This document shows positions 50,434 through 59,596 of a DNA stretch of 64,000 nt, one piece after another; position 1 is the first letter of the stretch; every line of letters begins with the position of its first letter. The stretch is taken from assembly GCF_000214355.1 (NCBI RefSeq), contig NC_015577.1, positions 3,401,389-3,465,388 of the forward strand, written 5' to 3'. Position numbers and translations under genes: made by a program. This DNA comes from Leadbettera azotonutricia ZAS-9 (GTDB lineage Bacteria; Spirochaetota; Spirochaetia; Treponematales; Breznakiellaceae). Under the pieces are notes generated by a model, which ran no database searches, was not told where the DNA came from, and saw only the letters and a program-made list of their open reading frames with translations.

Positions 50434-51141
50434 ATGATGAAGTTTTTTGTGAAACGAAAGCTCTCTTTGATATTTTTTCTGTTTTTTTTAGGTTTTTATG
50501 TCGATTCCCAGGAAATTGTTACCGCGGAACGGTATCTTGAACGGGTTTCCGAGCATTATGCCGGTGTAAAGGACTATGAAGCCCATATCGCCATCAGGTC
50601 AGGCACGACAGAAATGCAGGGAAACCTGAATTTCCTCAACCCTTCCTTCATGCGCATTGACTTTACCCGCCCTGCGGATCAGGTGATTGCCTATAACGGC
50701 GAGCTTCTCACGGTGTATCTGCCCGAATACCGGGCGGTGCTGAACCAGGAAATTTCCTCCCACAAGACTTCCACTTCTGCTGCCACCGGGGCAGGCATGG
50801 CGTCCGCCCAGGGGCTTTCCCTGCTCAGGCGCAACTATGTTCCCTCCTTTGTAATCGGCCCTGAGCCCGTACCCCTGGACGAAGGTTCCCAGGATATGGC
50901 GGTTAAGCTGAGGCTGGTGAGGCGCAATGTTTCTGAAGGCTTCAGGGAGATCATTCTCAGCATCGATCCTGTGAACCTTTTGATAAGGCGCATTGAAGGA
51001 CGGACCATCGCAGACGTCCTGGTGCGTTTTGATTTTTCAAACATACGGACTAATTTGGGGATACCCGAGGGCCGCTTCATCTACGACTCCCCGGCTTCCG
51101 CCAATGTGTATAACAACTTCCTTTTCCGCGATACCGAATAG
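50434..51141 (+). CDS. LolA-like outer-membrane lipoprotein carrier
   Basis: 235 residues. A signal peptide SLIFFLFFLGFYVDSQ ends near DSQ-EI. The mature part begins TAERYLERVSEHYAGVKDYEAHI, then GNLNFLNPSFMRIDFTRPADQVIAYNGELLTVYLP, read in parts, which is the LolA pattern (half-barrel with conserved Arg and Tyr). It would carry lipoproteins across the periplasm, relevant to a spirochaete with abundant lipoproteins. The start is uncertain: TATAAT overlaps the first ATG (50430-50435), so ATG 50434, ATG 50437 or GTG 50449 are all possible. Confidence 0.75.
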   Translation: MMKFFVKRKLSLIFFLFFLGFYVDSQEIVTAERYLERVSEHYAGVKDYEAHIAIRSGTTEMQGNLNFLNPSFMRIDFTRPADQVIAYNGELLTVYLPEYRAVLNQEISSHKTSTSAATGAGMASAQGLSLLRRNYVPSFVIGPEPVPLDEGSQDMAVKLRLVRRNVSEGFREIILSIDPVNLLIRRIEGRTIADVLVRFDFSNIRTNLGIPEGRFIYDSPASANVYNNFLFRDTE

Positions 51142-51156
51142 GTCAAGGAGAACACC

Positions 51157-52269
51157 GTGGAATCCCTGGGGAATAAACTTAAGACCGCCCGCGAAGCCAA
51201 AGGCTATACCTTCGATTATGTAAGCCGCGAAACCAATATAAGCACCCGCTATCTTGACGCCCTGGAAAAAGAGAATTTCGAAGTCTTCCCCGGAGAACCT
51301 TACCTGCTGGGCTTCTTGAAAAACTACGGCGCATACCTCGAACTCAATGTTGATGAACTCCTCTCCCTTTACCGTTCCCTAAAAATCCAGGAACAGCCTG
51401 TGCCTGTTGAACAGCTCCTCAAAGATCCCTTCCCCTGGGGGAGGCTCATTAAAATTGCCGTTATAGCGATAGCGGTGCTGGGCCTTGCAGGCGGAGGCTA
51501 CCTTATCGTGTCCCGCATGCCCAAAAAGGAAGCAACTGAGACTGCGGCTATACGTCCTGCCTCTGAATACACCATGAACACCGATTCCCTGGAGCGCCGT
51601 TTTTACCGGGGCGATACTATCTTTGTCCCTTTGGGGGGCAACACCTATAAGCTTGAACTTGCAAGCCTGGGAGATACTATTACTATTGGTACTCCTGCCG
51701 GGCCTGTGCGTCTGGATCTTGGCCAGGAAGTAACTGTGAATTTAAACAATGATGGCGCAGCAGGGTTGAGGATCACTGCGGCGGACTTTGTGAAGAACGA
51801 TCCTGCACCCGGCGCCCTGCTCCGTTTTGAACTGCAGAATCCGTTTCAATCTACCGGGGCAGCTGCAAACGCCGCCGGCGCCAGCCTGGGCCAGGAAGCC
51901 CTTAACACGGCTGCGCCTAATTCCCAGACAGTTTCAGACAGCTTTACATCCCCTTCGGCCTATCCCTTTACCCTCCAACTGACGTTTCAGGGCTACTGCC
52001 TTTTCCGCTGGGAGATACTCAATGAAAAGGACAGACAGGGCAGAAACGAGCAGTATTTCCAGCGTTCTGATCAACTCAATATCCAGGCCCAGAACACTGG
52101 CATACGCTTGGGGGTTTCCAATGCCCAGGCAGCCAAACTCCAGGTCATAGGCGGCGGCAAAACGGTCCCTCTTGAATTAGGCGGCGCTGGCGAAGTTGTA
52201 GTAGCCGATGTCCGCTGGGTAAAGAACGAAGACAATCTTTACCGCCTGGTTCTAGTCCGCCTTGAATAG
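51157..52269 (+). CDS. RodZ-like helix-turn-helix membrane protein
   Basis: 370 residues from GTG 51157, with AAGGAG seven bases before. The N-terminal HTH (LGNKLKTAREAKGYTFDYVSRETNISTRYLDALE, read in parts) and FPGEPYLLGFLKNYGAYLELN are the RodZ/YmfM pattern. One membrane helix at about residues 92-114 (IKIAVIAIAVLGLAGGGYLIV) is followed by an external Pro/Ala-rich linker and a DUF4115-like beta domain. RodZ ties MreB to the cell wall and sets rod shape. It starts 15 bases after the LolA-like gene and ends 13 bases before rimO, so the three form a probable operon. Confidence 0.85.
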   Translation: MESLGNKLKTAREAKGYTFDYVSRETNISTRYLDALEKENFEVFPGEPYLLGFLKNYGAYLELNVDELLSLYRSLKIQEQPVPVEQLLKDPFPWGRLIKIAVIAIAVLGLAGGGYLIVSRMPKKEATETAAIRPASEYTMNTDSLERRFYRGDTIFVPLGGNTYKLELASLGDTITIGTPAGPVRLDLGQEVTVNLNNDGAAGLRITAADFVKNDPAPGALLRFELQNPFQSTGAAANAAGASLGQEALNTAAPNSQTVSDSFTSPSAYPFTLQLTFQGYCLFRWEILNEKDRQGRNEQYFQRSDQLNIQAQNTGIRLGVSNAQAAKLQVIGGGKTVPLELGGAGEVVVADVRWVKNEDNLYRLVLVRLE

Positions 52270-52282
52270 ATTTAATAATTAA

Positions 52283-53638
52283 ATGCGTTACTACTTGGAT
52301 CCTTTTGGCTGTGTTAAAAACCAGGTTGATGCCGAAAATATGATGGCATCCCTCAATGCTTCGGGCTGGGAATCGGCCCCCGATGCGGACGATGCGGACA
52401 TCATCATAGTAAATTCCTGCGGCTTTATCGAAAGCGCCAAACAGGAATCCATCAATGCCGTGCTTGGCTGGCGCAGGCTCTACCCCGAAAAAAAGATTCT
52501 CCTCGCGGGCTGCCTTGCCCAGCGTTACAGCAAAGAACTTGGCGAAGCCCTCCCCGAAGCGGATCTGCTCTTCGGCAACACCGACCTTGCGGAAATTGTC
52601 AAAGCTGCGGCAAAGGCATTGGGCAAAAAGCCACGAATCAACAACCCTGCGGCTTCCGGCTCCAAGGCAGAGGGCCTTTCCGCAGCGGGGAGCCTGACCG
52701 GGGCAAGGCCCCTCCTCTCGCTGCCGGGCTCGGCCTATGTGAAAATCAGCGAGGGCTGCAATAACTGTTGCACCTTTTGTGCTATCCCCCTGATTCGCGG
52801 CGGCCTCAAAAGCCGCACAATTCCCGATATACTGGAAGAATGCAAAGCCCTCCTTAAAAGGGGCATTAAGGAGCTCTGCCTCATAGGCCAGGATCTGGGT
52901 TCTTACGGCCTGGATTTACAGAAAGATGGTCCTGAAAAGAAGTCCCAGCTTCCCCTTTTGCTGGAGAAACTGTCAAAACTAAAGGGCGAATTCTGGGTAA
53001 GGCTGCTTTATATACACCCCGATAATTTCCCCCTTCCGCTTCTCGATCTTATGGAAAAAGATGAACGTTTTCTTCCCTATTTTGATATTCCCTTTCAGCA
53101 TGGTTCAGAAAAGATGCTAAAAAACATGAACCGCCATGGAAACACAAAGGTCTACCTCAGCCTCATTAAAACCATACGTATGCGCCTTCAGGACGCAGTA
53201 ATACGCTCAACTTTTATGACAGGCTTTCCCGGTGAAACCGAAGAAGATTTCGCGGAACTCCTAAAATTCCAGGAGCTGGCAAAACTCGACTGGGTTGGCT
53301 GTTTTGCCTATTCCCGGGAAGAAGATACCCCCGCTTATAATATGAAAAACCGTGTAGCAAAAAAGACAGCGACCATGCGTAAAAGCAGTATCGAAGAAAA
53401 TCAAATCCCCATAAGCGAAAAGCAAATGGATCGTTTTGTGGGCAGGGAATTTACCTGCCTGGTTGAAGAAAAGGTCGAAGGCGAAGACAGGCTTTACCTG
53501 GGCCGCCTCCCCTGCCAGGCGCCCGACGTGGACGGCTCGACGGTTCTGTCTTCAGACAAGGAGCTTGTACCGGGAACCTTTGTGAAGGGGCGCGTCTTTG
53601 CAAGGGCGGGGATAGATCTGGAACTTAAGGTAAAATAA
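52283..53638 (+). CDS. rimO: Ribosomal protein S12 methylthiotransferase RimO
   Basis: 451 residues. The N-terminal domain starts YYLDPFGCVKNQVDAENMM with Cys ligands (GC, NSCGFIESAKQES, AGCLAQRY). The radical SAM cluster is CNNCCTFC (CxxxCxxC) in KISEGCNNCCTFCAIPLIRGGLKSR (read in parts), and a C-terminal TRAM domain closes it. RimO rather than MiaB is indicated by VNSCGFI and by FDIPFQHGSEKMLKNMNR. It adds a methylthio group to Asp88 of S12. A Ser/Gly/Ala insert (about residues 120-145) precedes the radical SAM core. TTTAAT lies six bases before the ATG, with no Shine-Dalgarno. Confidence 0.93.
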   Translation: MRYYLDPFGCVKNQVDAENMMASLNASGWESAPDADDADIIIVNSCGFIESAKQESINAVLGWRRLYPEKKILLAGCLAQRYSKELGEALPEADLLFGNTDLAEIVKAAAKALGKKPRINNPAASGSKAEGLSAAGSLTGARPLLSLPGSAYVKISEGCNNCCTFCAIPLIRGGLKSRTIPDILEECKALLKRGIKELCLIGQDLGSYGLDLQKDGPEKKSQLPLLLEKLSKLKGEFWVRLLYIHPDNFPLPLLDLMEKDERFLPYFDIPFQHGSEKMLKNMNRHGNTKVYLSLIKTIRMRLQDAVIRSTFMTGFPGETEEDFAELLKFQELAKLDWVGCFAYSREEDTPAYNMKNRVAKKTATMRKSSIEENQIPISEKQMDRFVGREFTCLVEEKVEGEDRLYLGRLPCQAPDVDGSTVLSSDKELVPGTFVKGRVFARAGIDLELKVK

Positions 53639-53645
53639 TCAATAA

Positions 53646-53713
53646 CCACGACAGACACAAAGTACGCAAAGAAATCCCGTAATTATTCCTCTTCCCCTTC
53701 GTGTCCTTCGAGG
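53646..53713. repeat. Intergenic inverted repeat of the CACGAAGG type
   Basis: The left arm (53646-53662, starting CCACGACAG) and the right arm (53697-53713, ending TCCTTCGAGG) match as inverted repeats at 13 of 17 positions. The sequence resembles the dispersed CCACGAAGGACACGAAGG family found between convergent genes in many bacteria. It fills the space between rimO and the amidohydrolase and could act as a terminator for both. Confidence 0.55.
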
Positions 53714-53716
53714 TTT

Positions 53717-55363
53717 TTAAATCTCCCAAACCGTCTCTCCCGCAAGCATGGTTCTTATCACTCTTGCCTTGTGTATCATGTCAGGGGGAATAGCAAAAAT
53801 ATCTTTGTCAATAAAAGCGAGATCTGCAAAATAGCCCGGTTTAATATACCCAAGATAATTTTCACTAAAAGCAGAATACGCTGAACCCGAAGTATAGGCG
53901 TCTACAGCAGTGCTCACGTCCACTTTTTCTGCAGCATAAAAGCCATCGCGGGGCAATCCGTTTAAAGGATCGCAGCGGTTCACTGCCCAGCTTATGCCAA
54001 GCAGGGGGTTGAGATCGCTTACCGGCGCATCAGTACCGTAACTCACAGGTATTCCAAGCTTCTCCATGGAACCCCAAGCATAAGAAGTCGAAGCAAGCTC
54101 AAGGCCAACCCGGCTTTCAAGGATATGCATATCATCGGCAAGGAAAATAGGCTGCACCAGGGCAAGGATATTGTTGCGCGCCATGCGTTCCAGGTCTTCC
54201 CGCCTGCTGACCTGGCAATGGACAACCCCGTGTCGCAGGGGGTTGTTCCCCGGTGAAGTAACGCCCTCAAAGGCTGACACTACCGCGTTTAATGCGGCAT
54301 CGCCAATGGCGTGGACGGCAATTTGCATATTGCCTTCGGAGGCTTTTCTTACAAAGCCCCTGAACAGGGCATCTTCAATTACCGCGAAGCCCGAAGTCTC
54401 GGGCTTATCGTTGTAGGGCTGCCTCATCCAGGCAGTTTGCCCCCCAAGGGTACCGTCAAGAAAAAGTTTCACCGGCCCCATTTTCAGGAGAGCCCCGGAC
54501 TCGGGAGTTTCATACAGGACCTTGCCTGTGGAAAGCCTGCGATCAATGTAGCCCGCAAGGATATCATCACTATTGGAAATCCCGCACTGCATGGTTACCC
54601 TGACACGGGGCCCGGCCCCGCTGTAAATCTCACGGTAGATGTTGGAGATTTCGTCAAAGTCAGGGCCATTCACATCGCAGCTTCCCACACTGGCAATCCC
54701 CACGGAGAGGGCTTTCTTCATCGCCAGCCGGAGCTTATCCCGGATTTCGTCTTTCTCCAAGGCCGGAACAGGCTTGCGCACCAGAGCATTGGCGTTTTCC
54801 CTCAGCACACCTGTGGGTCTGCCATTGGCATCCTTCTCAAAAGTCCCGCCCTCTACATGAGGCGCGGACTCATCGAGGCCCGCCATTTTAAGGGCCAATG
54901 AATTGCAATACACCGTATGCCCGCAATGGCGGCTTATAATGACAGGATGCACTCTTGAAATTTTATCCAGGTCGTACCGGGTAAGATCCCGCTTTTCACC
55001 GGTAAAAAGATCCGGGTTCACCCCTGCCCCCTGCACATAAGCGCCCGGCTCGGGTTTAAGGCGGACAATGAGATCCCGGCCCCGTTCCAGCACTTCTTCA
55101 ATGGACAAAGCACCTGCTGCTTCGATCATGCCTTCCCTCCGGCCAAGCCAAAGCAAATGGAGATGACTGTCATTGAAGGCAGGGATCACCAGGCATCCTT
55201 CGGCGTCGATCTTTTCGGTGCCAGCCGGGACAGATTCAAGGATCTCGGCATTCCCGCCGATTCCGGCTATCCTCCCCCCCTCGATGCGGAGGGCTTGGCT
55301 GAATTTCCCCCTCCCCTCGTAAACTTTGGCGTTATGTATCACTTTAAGATCGCGGCTTTCCAT
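53717..55363 (-). CDS. Amidohydrolase family protein, YtcJ-like
   Basis: 548 residues, usual for the YtcJ/NfdA group. The metal motif is VIPAFNDSHLHLLWLG (HLH type, with Ser-His-Leu-His). VISRHCGHTVYCNSLALKMAGLDES, MQIAVHAIGDAALNAVVSAFEGV (metal His) and VSYGTDAPVSDLNPLLGISWAV (metal Asp) are family landmarks. GYFADLAFIDKDIF near the C-terminus is the small beta domain. It hydrolyses an amide, cyclic or formyl compound in the cytoplasm; the substrate is unknown. TAGTAT lies seven bases before the ATG. It is divergent from the helicase gene. Confidence 0.85.
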   Translation of the reverse strand: MESRDLKVIHNAKVYEGRGKFSQALRIEGGRIAGIGGNAEILESVPAGTEKIDAEGCLVIPAFNDSHLHLLWLGRREGMIEAAGALSIEEVLERGRDLIVRLKPEPGAYVQGAGVNPDLFTGEKRDLTRYDLDKISRVHPVIISRHCGHTVYCNSLALKMAGLDESAPHVEGGTFEKDANGRPTGVLRENANALVRKPVPALEKDEIRDKLRLAMKKALSVGIASVGSCDVNGPDFDEISNIYREIYSGAGPRVRVTMQCGISNSDDILAGYIDRRLSTGKVLYETPESGALLKMGPVKLFLDGTLGGQTAWMRQPYNDKPETSGFAVIEDALFRGFVRKASEGNMQIAVHAIGDAALNAVVSAFEGVTSPGNNPLRHGVVHCQVSRREDLERMARNNILALVQPIFLADDMHILESRVGLELASTSYAWGSMEKLGIPVSYGTDAPVSDLNPLLGISWAVNRCDPLNGLPRDGFYAAEKVDVSTAVDAYTSGSAYSAFSENYLGYIKPGYFADLAFIDKDIFAIPPDMIHKARVIRTMLAGETVWEI

Positions 55364-55409
55364 GGAAAAGATACTATCACCAAAACGCAGGATTGGCTAA
55401 TATGTAACC

Positions 55410-57815
55410 ATGGTGAAGGCCCCGCTCCCCCAATACCTGGAAATCCTCAACCCTGAACAGCGTGAAGCAGTCCTCCATACAGGGAATTCGGAAACCCATT
55501 CCCTTCTCATACTCGCCGGAGCAGGTTCCGGAAAGACCAGGGTCATCACCACCAAAATCGCCTACCTCATCAGGGAGAAAGGCCTCGATCCCCGCTCCAT
55601 TCTGGCTGTAACCTTCACCAACAAAGCAGCCCGCGAAATGGCAGACCGGGCCAGAGCCATAGAGCCCAGGGCCGGAGACGCCATGCTCAGAACCTTCCAT
55701 TCATTCGGCGCATGGTTCCTGCGGAGAAACGGCAGTCTCGCGGCCCTCCCCCCGGGTTTTGTGATCTATGACGACGACGACATGGTTTCGCTTCTCTCCA
55801 CGATAATGGAAGGCGCCCCCAGGGCAGAAGTCAAGATCATGGCCCACGGCATTGCCCGATCAAAGGATTATTTTTTATCCCCCGATGATCCTGAGCTTGA
55901 CCTCATCGATCACCGTAAGCTTTTCCGCACAACTTATGCCAGGTATGAAGAACGGCTTGCTAAAATCGGCAATGTGGACTTTGGCGATCTCATCAAGAAA
56001 CCTGTAGAGATACTGCGGCAGAACCCCGAGGTAGCTTCCCGCTTCCGGGATCGCTTTAAGGTGATCATGGTAGACGAATACCAGGATGCCAACATAGCCC
56101 AGTTCGAACTCCTCAAGGAACTCTCAGGCACAGGAACTTATATCTGCGTAGTAGGCGATGACGATCAATCCATCTACCGTTTCCGGGGGGCCGAGGTGCG
56201 CAATATACTGGAATTTCCCGACCGCTTCCCCGGCACGGACATAATCAGGCTTGAGCGCAATTACCGCTCCACTGCCCCCATACTCCACGCTGCAGCTTCG
56301 GTGGTGAACCACAACGAAGGCCGCCTGGGAAAGGAACTCCGTTCAGAACGGGGTCCGGGGAAAAAGCCGGTCCTGGCTTTTCTTCCTGACCAGGACGAAG
56401 AGGCAAGCTTCTGTGCTGAACTTATCAGCAAAGCTGTTAAAGGATCTGACAGTAATACTGTCAAAGAAAGCGAAACTAAACGTAAAACTGCTAAAACTGA
56501 ATCAATCGAAAATTGCCGCTATTCTGACTGGGCCATACTTTACAGAACCAATGCCCAGTCCCTGGGGTTCGAAACTGAATTCCTCCGCAGGCGTATTCCC
56601 TACCGGGTTGTAGGGTCCCTCAAATTCTACGAGCGGGAAGAAATCAAAGACGCCCTTGCCCTTTTAAGCTTCCTTGTAAACCCCAGGGACGAAGTAGCCT
56701 TCCGCCGGGTTGTGAACAAGCCCAGCAGAGGAGTCGGGCCTTCCGCCATAGACAAAATCACTGAAGAAGCGGGCATCAGCATAATCGATGAACTGGACGG
56801 CTTATCAAGCCCCGGCGACCTTGCGGCAGCCTCCCGCCGCATTAGCCCGGATCTGAGCGCCAAAGCCAGATCCGGTGTAGCGGTTTTTCTTAAAGCCATA
56901 GATGCAGGACGCAAAGCCTTAAAAGAGACCGACAGCAATTTCTCCCCGGATGCCGACGATGATGAAACCGGTACTGTTGCCGCTCCATCTGCGGATATAC
57001 CAGGCACGACGAAGAAACGTCCCACCCTCAAAGGCGAAGGCCTCCAGGCCGGCGAGGGCCTCTCGGTCTGCGTAGTCCGCCTGGCCGAAGAATCCGGCAT
57101 AGCCGAGCATCACCTTACCCACGATGAGATAGCCGGCAACCAGCGCCTCAACAACCTCCAGGAATTGGCAAATGCGGCGAGCCTCTACCCCGCAACCATG
57201 CGGGGCCTTCTGGAATTCCTTGAGCACATTGAACTCGACCGTTCTATGGAAGAAAATTCCGCAGGCGCAGGGGAGGACATGGTTACCCTTATCACCCTTC
57301 ACAATACCAAGGGCCTTGAGTTCAAACGGGTAATCATGACCGGCGTGGAGCAGGGGGTCTTCCCCAGGGACGACAAGAACGGCGACGATCTTGAAGAAGA
57401 AAGGCGTCTCTTCTATGTGGGGGCAACACGGGCAATGGACGAACTCTACTTTTGCTCCTGCGGAATGCGCCGCATGTTCGGCAGAACCATGCCCATGGAA
57501 CCCTCATCCTTCCTCAGGGAAATAGACCGCGAAGGTTTACGGATAATAGGCAAAGCCCCCTACGGTTTTGCCCGCCCTTCTGGAACAGACAGCGCAGGCA
57601 GTCCCGGCAAGGCGGGCAAAATCACCCGATCCTCCGACGGTCGCTGGCAAATCGGGGACAAGGTCTTTCACGACGATCAAGGCTATGGCACAGTAGCAGA
57701 AATCAAAGAAGGCGAGGACGGGCCGATAGTAAAAGTGCATTTTGAAACAGGCCACGAAACCCGTTTCCTGAGTTTGCACCAGAGCAGCCACTTTACCAAA
57801 ATCAGCGAGGACTAG
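55410..57815 (+). CDS. UvrD/PcrA-type DNA helicase
   Basis: 801 residues. Motifs in order: Walker A AGAGSGKTR, AVTFTNKAAREMADRA, RTFHSFGAWFLRR, VDEYQDANIAQ (II), VVGDDDQSIYRFRGA (III), ERNYRSTAPIL (IV), TLHNTKGLEFKRVIM (V) and EERRLFYVGATRAMDELYF (VI). The C-terminus (WQIGDKVFHDDQGYGTVAEIKEG) is the Tudor-like domain of PcrA. Two low-complexity inserts, a Ser/Lys/Thr/Glu-rich one near residues 345-368 and an acidic/Pro one near residues 505-545, are unusual. TAATAT sits six bases before the ATG, with no Shine-Dalgarno. The next gene begins directly after the stop. Confidence 0.9.
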   Translation: MVKAPLPQYLEILNPEQREAVLHTGNSETHSLLILAGAGSGKTRVITTKIAYLIREKGLDPRSILAVTFTNKAAREMADRARAIEPRAGDAMLRTFHSFGAWFLRRNGSLAALPPGFVIYDDDDMVSLLSTIMEGAPRAEVKIMAHGIARSKDYFLSPDDPELDLIDHRKLFRTTYARYEERLAKIGNVDFGDLIKKPVEILRQNPEVASRFRDRFKVIMVDEYQDANIAQFELLKELSGTGTYICVVGDDDQSIYRFRGAEVRNILEFPDRFPGTDIIRLERNYRSTAPILHAAASVVNHNEGRLGKELRSERGPGKKPVLAFLPDQDEEASFCAELISKAVKGSDSNTVKESETKRKTAKTESIENCRYSDWAILYRTNAQSLGFETEFLRRRIPYRVVGSLKFYEREEIKDALALLSFLVNPRDEVAFRRVVNKPSRGVGPSAIDKITEEAGISIIDELDGLSSPGDLAAASRRISPDLSAKARSGVAVFLKAIDAGRKALKETDSNFSPDADDDETGTVAAPSADIPGTTKKRPTLKGEGLQAGEGLSVCVVRLAEESGIAEHHLTHDEIAGNQRLNNLQELANAASLYPATMRGLLEFLEHIELDRSMEENSAGAGEDMVTLITLHNTKGLEFKRVIMTGVEQGVFPRDDKNGDDLEEERRLFYVGATRAMDELYFCSCGMRRMFGRTMPMEPSSFLREIDREGLRIIGKAPYGFARPSGTDSAGSPGKAGKITRSSDGRWQIGDKVFHDDQGYGTVAEIKEGEDGPIVKVHFETGHETRFLSLHQSSHFTKISED

Positions 57816-58580
57816 ATGAACAATGCATCACTATTGCGCTTAATTCCTCCGGTGCTCCGCGCCAGGGATTATCACCTCTATCCTGGAACCTCAACCAGGC
57901 TGGTTGATCTCTGGCTGGACGGGGGCAAAGCCCTCCTGGGGCATAAGCCTCCCAAGGTATTAGGGGAATTAAAAAATTCAGCCGAACGAGGACTCTTCTC
58001 CCCCCTCCCCCACCCCCAGGAAAAACATTTTATAAAGGCTTTGTCCCGGCTATTCCCGAACCGCAGTTTTCGCGCTTATGCTGACGGATCTTCCCTTAAC
58101 CGCGCTTTAAGCCATGCGGCTCAAGATGTTGCGCCCCTTTTCACATGGCGCCCGTTTATGGGAAACACAGAAACACTGTCGGCATATCCCCTCATATTCC
58201 CCGTACTTCCCTGGCCTCTTGCACCCCTGGCATTGGTTTTGGACAAAGAACTGGAACCGCAATTCCCGGAAGGCGATATCATCCCGCCCGCCATCCTTGC
58301 GGCGACAACCAGGGCTGTCCACAACCTTCTGGCATCCCCTGAACGGGGAAGCCCCAAATACCCCAAAATAGAAAAAGCCCTCAAAACCCCCAGGCATCCC
58401 TGGAAGCGCGAAGGCATTTACCTGAGCTATGGCGATACTATTGATATGAATTTCTGGGAAGCGCTCTGGAAACAATTCCTCGAAGCCGGATTCCTCCTCC
58501 CCCCCACACCGGACGATCCCCTGATATTGCCAGGAACCCTCTCGCAGGGAGAAGAAACAAAATTAGCAGCGTTACTGTAA
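57816..58580 (+). CDS. Truncated class III aminotransferase-like protein, function unknown
   Basis: 254 residues, little over half an aminotransferase. PGTSTRLVDLWLDGGKALLGHKPPKVLGELKNSAERGLF, read in two runs, matches the opening of class III aminotransferases (LxDxxxGxGxxxLGHxxPxVxxAI). HPQEKHFIKALSRLFPNRSFRAYADGSS then parallels the segment leading to the S-G-(A/S)-E-A loop. The PLP Lys region and the large domain strands that follow are absent, so catalysis is unlikely. The rest (FLLPPTPDDPLILPG) resembles the C-terminal small domain. It follows the helicase without spacer, so the two are coupled. Confidence 0.55.
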   Translation: MNNASLLRLIPPVLRARDYHLYPGTSTRLVDLWLDGGKALLGHKPPKVLGELKNSAERGLFSPLPHPQEKHFIKALSRLFPNRSFRAYADGSSLNRALSHAAQDVAPLFTWRPFMGNTETLSAYPLIFPVLPWPLAPLALVLDKELEPQFPEGDIIPPAILAATTRAVHNLLASPERGSPKYPKIEKALKTPRHPWKREGIYLSYGDTIDMNFWEALWKQFLEAGFLLPPTPDDPLILPGTLSQGEETKLAALL

Positions 58581-58585
58581 AGTAC

Positions 58586-59071
58586 CTACCCGCGAATATC
58601 CACCCTGCTTGTGGTCACCGGATTGGTGAAGCCTGATCTTTTTTGCGTATAAGGATTGGCACGGAGAGACTTTATTTCTGAACGGAGTTCCGCCATGCGT
58701 TTGGAGAGGAGATCCTTGTTGCGGCCCGAGCGGGAGATTGCTTCGGTTTTAAGGCCCTCCAGGGCGGATCTGAGGCTGGGCACATCCTCGCTGCTTGCGG
58801 ATTTGGGCGCCTCCAGCCTCTGGTACATTGCTTCCAGGGGATCGATGACCTTCTGGATGGAGTAGATGTCGGCGACGATCTTTTCTTCGAGTTCAACATG
58901 GCGGAGCAGATCTTCCGCGGTCCCGCCTTCGATGACTTCACGGGATTTATCCAGAACATCAAGGTATGCCTGAAACCTGTCACGCTGGGCCTTGAGGAGT
59001 TCTTTGAAACGTTTGAGCACTGCCACCCGCTGGCTTATCTCTTTTTGCGAAAGCGCCAAAGCTGCCGCCAT
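58586..59071 (-). CDS. flgN: FlgN-like flagellar chaperone
   Basis: 161 residues, almost wholly helical: RVAVLKRFKELLKAQRDRFQAYLDVL, then HVELEEKIVADIYSIQKVIDPLEAMYQRL in heptad form, and a short polar tail (RSGFTNPVTTSRVDIRG) as in FlgN proteins that bind the hook-filament junction subunits. AAGGGG lies five bases before the ATG. It follows fliS by nine bases, supporting a flagellar export-chaperone pair, which fits a periplasmic-flagellum spirochaete. Confidence 0.75.
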   Translation of the reverse strand: MAAALALSQKEISQRVAVLKRFKELLKAQRDRFQAYLDVLDKSREVIEGGTAEDLLRHVELEEKIVADIYSIQKVIDPLEAMYQRLEAPKSASSEDVPSLRSALEGLKTEAISRSGRNKDLLSKRMAELRSEIKSLRANPYTQKRSGFTNPVTTSRVDIRG

Positions 59072-59080
59072 TTTTACCCC

Positions 59081-59527
59081 TTATCCCGCAATGTTGATGC
59101 CGCTTACAGCCTTGCCGGCCGCCTCAGCAGGGTTTTTGGAAGCAATTTCGCTCCAGGCGCCCCGAAGCTCGCTGAGCATGTTGCGGATCACCGTAATCCT
59201 GCGCAGATCCTGCTTGATATTGGCTTCAAGCAATTCCTGGTTGAACCAAGTATAAAGGGAAAAGAGATTCTTGGCGATATCCCCCCCTTGCTCAAAATCC
59301 AGGGACACCATCAGCTCTGTGATGATCTCCTGGGCTTTCAAAATCGATTTGTTTACCTGCTCGATCTTTCCGGGATCTTTCTTTGCCGCTTCATTCATAC
59401 CCAGGAGTTCAAGCCCCCTGTCCAGATGTTTTACCGCTTCGTCATAGAGCATGATGATTAACTGCCCCTGACTTGCGGTCTTAACCCTGGTTTCCCGGTA
59501 AGCGGATAGCGCATTGGTATAGGCCAA
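59081..59527 (-). CDS. fliS: Flagellar export chaperone FliS
   Basis: 148 residues from TTG 59527, which has AGGGGG seven bases upstream; a TTG at 59548 would lack that spacing. YRETRVKTASQGQLIIMLYDEAVKHLDRGLEL is the FliS signature (TAS-x-x-x-L-I-x-M-L-Y-D), and LMVSLDFEQGGDIAKNLFSLYTWFNQEL (read in parts) its second half. FliS caps flagellin monomers before export. A GCCGATAA sigma-28 -10 box with a fair -35 lies upstream (59597-59623). Confidence 0.92.
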   Translation of the reverse strand: MAYTNALSAYRETRVKTASQGQLIIMLYDEAVKHLDRGLELLGMNEAAKKDPGKIEQVNKSILKAQEIITELMVSLDFEQGGDIAKNLFSLYTWFNQELLEANIKQDLRRITVIRNMLSELRGAWSEIASKNPAEAAGKAVSGINIAG

Positions 59528-59596
59528 AATTTTGCCCCCTAAAGCCAAAAATTAAGCCGCCCGGGCCTTAGGCCCATTTATAGACGTCCGTTTCAA

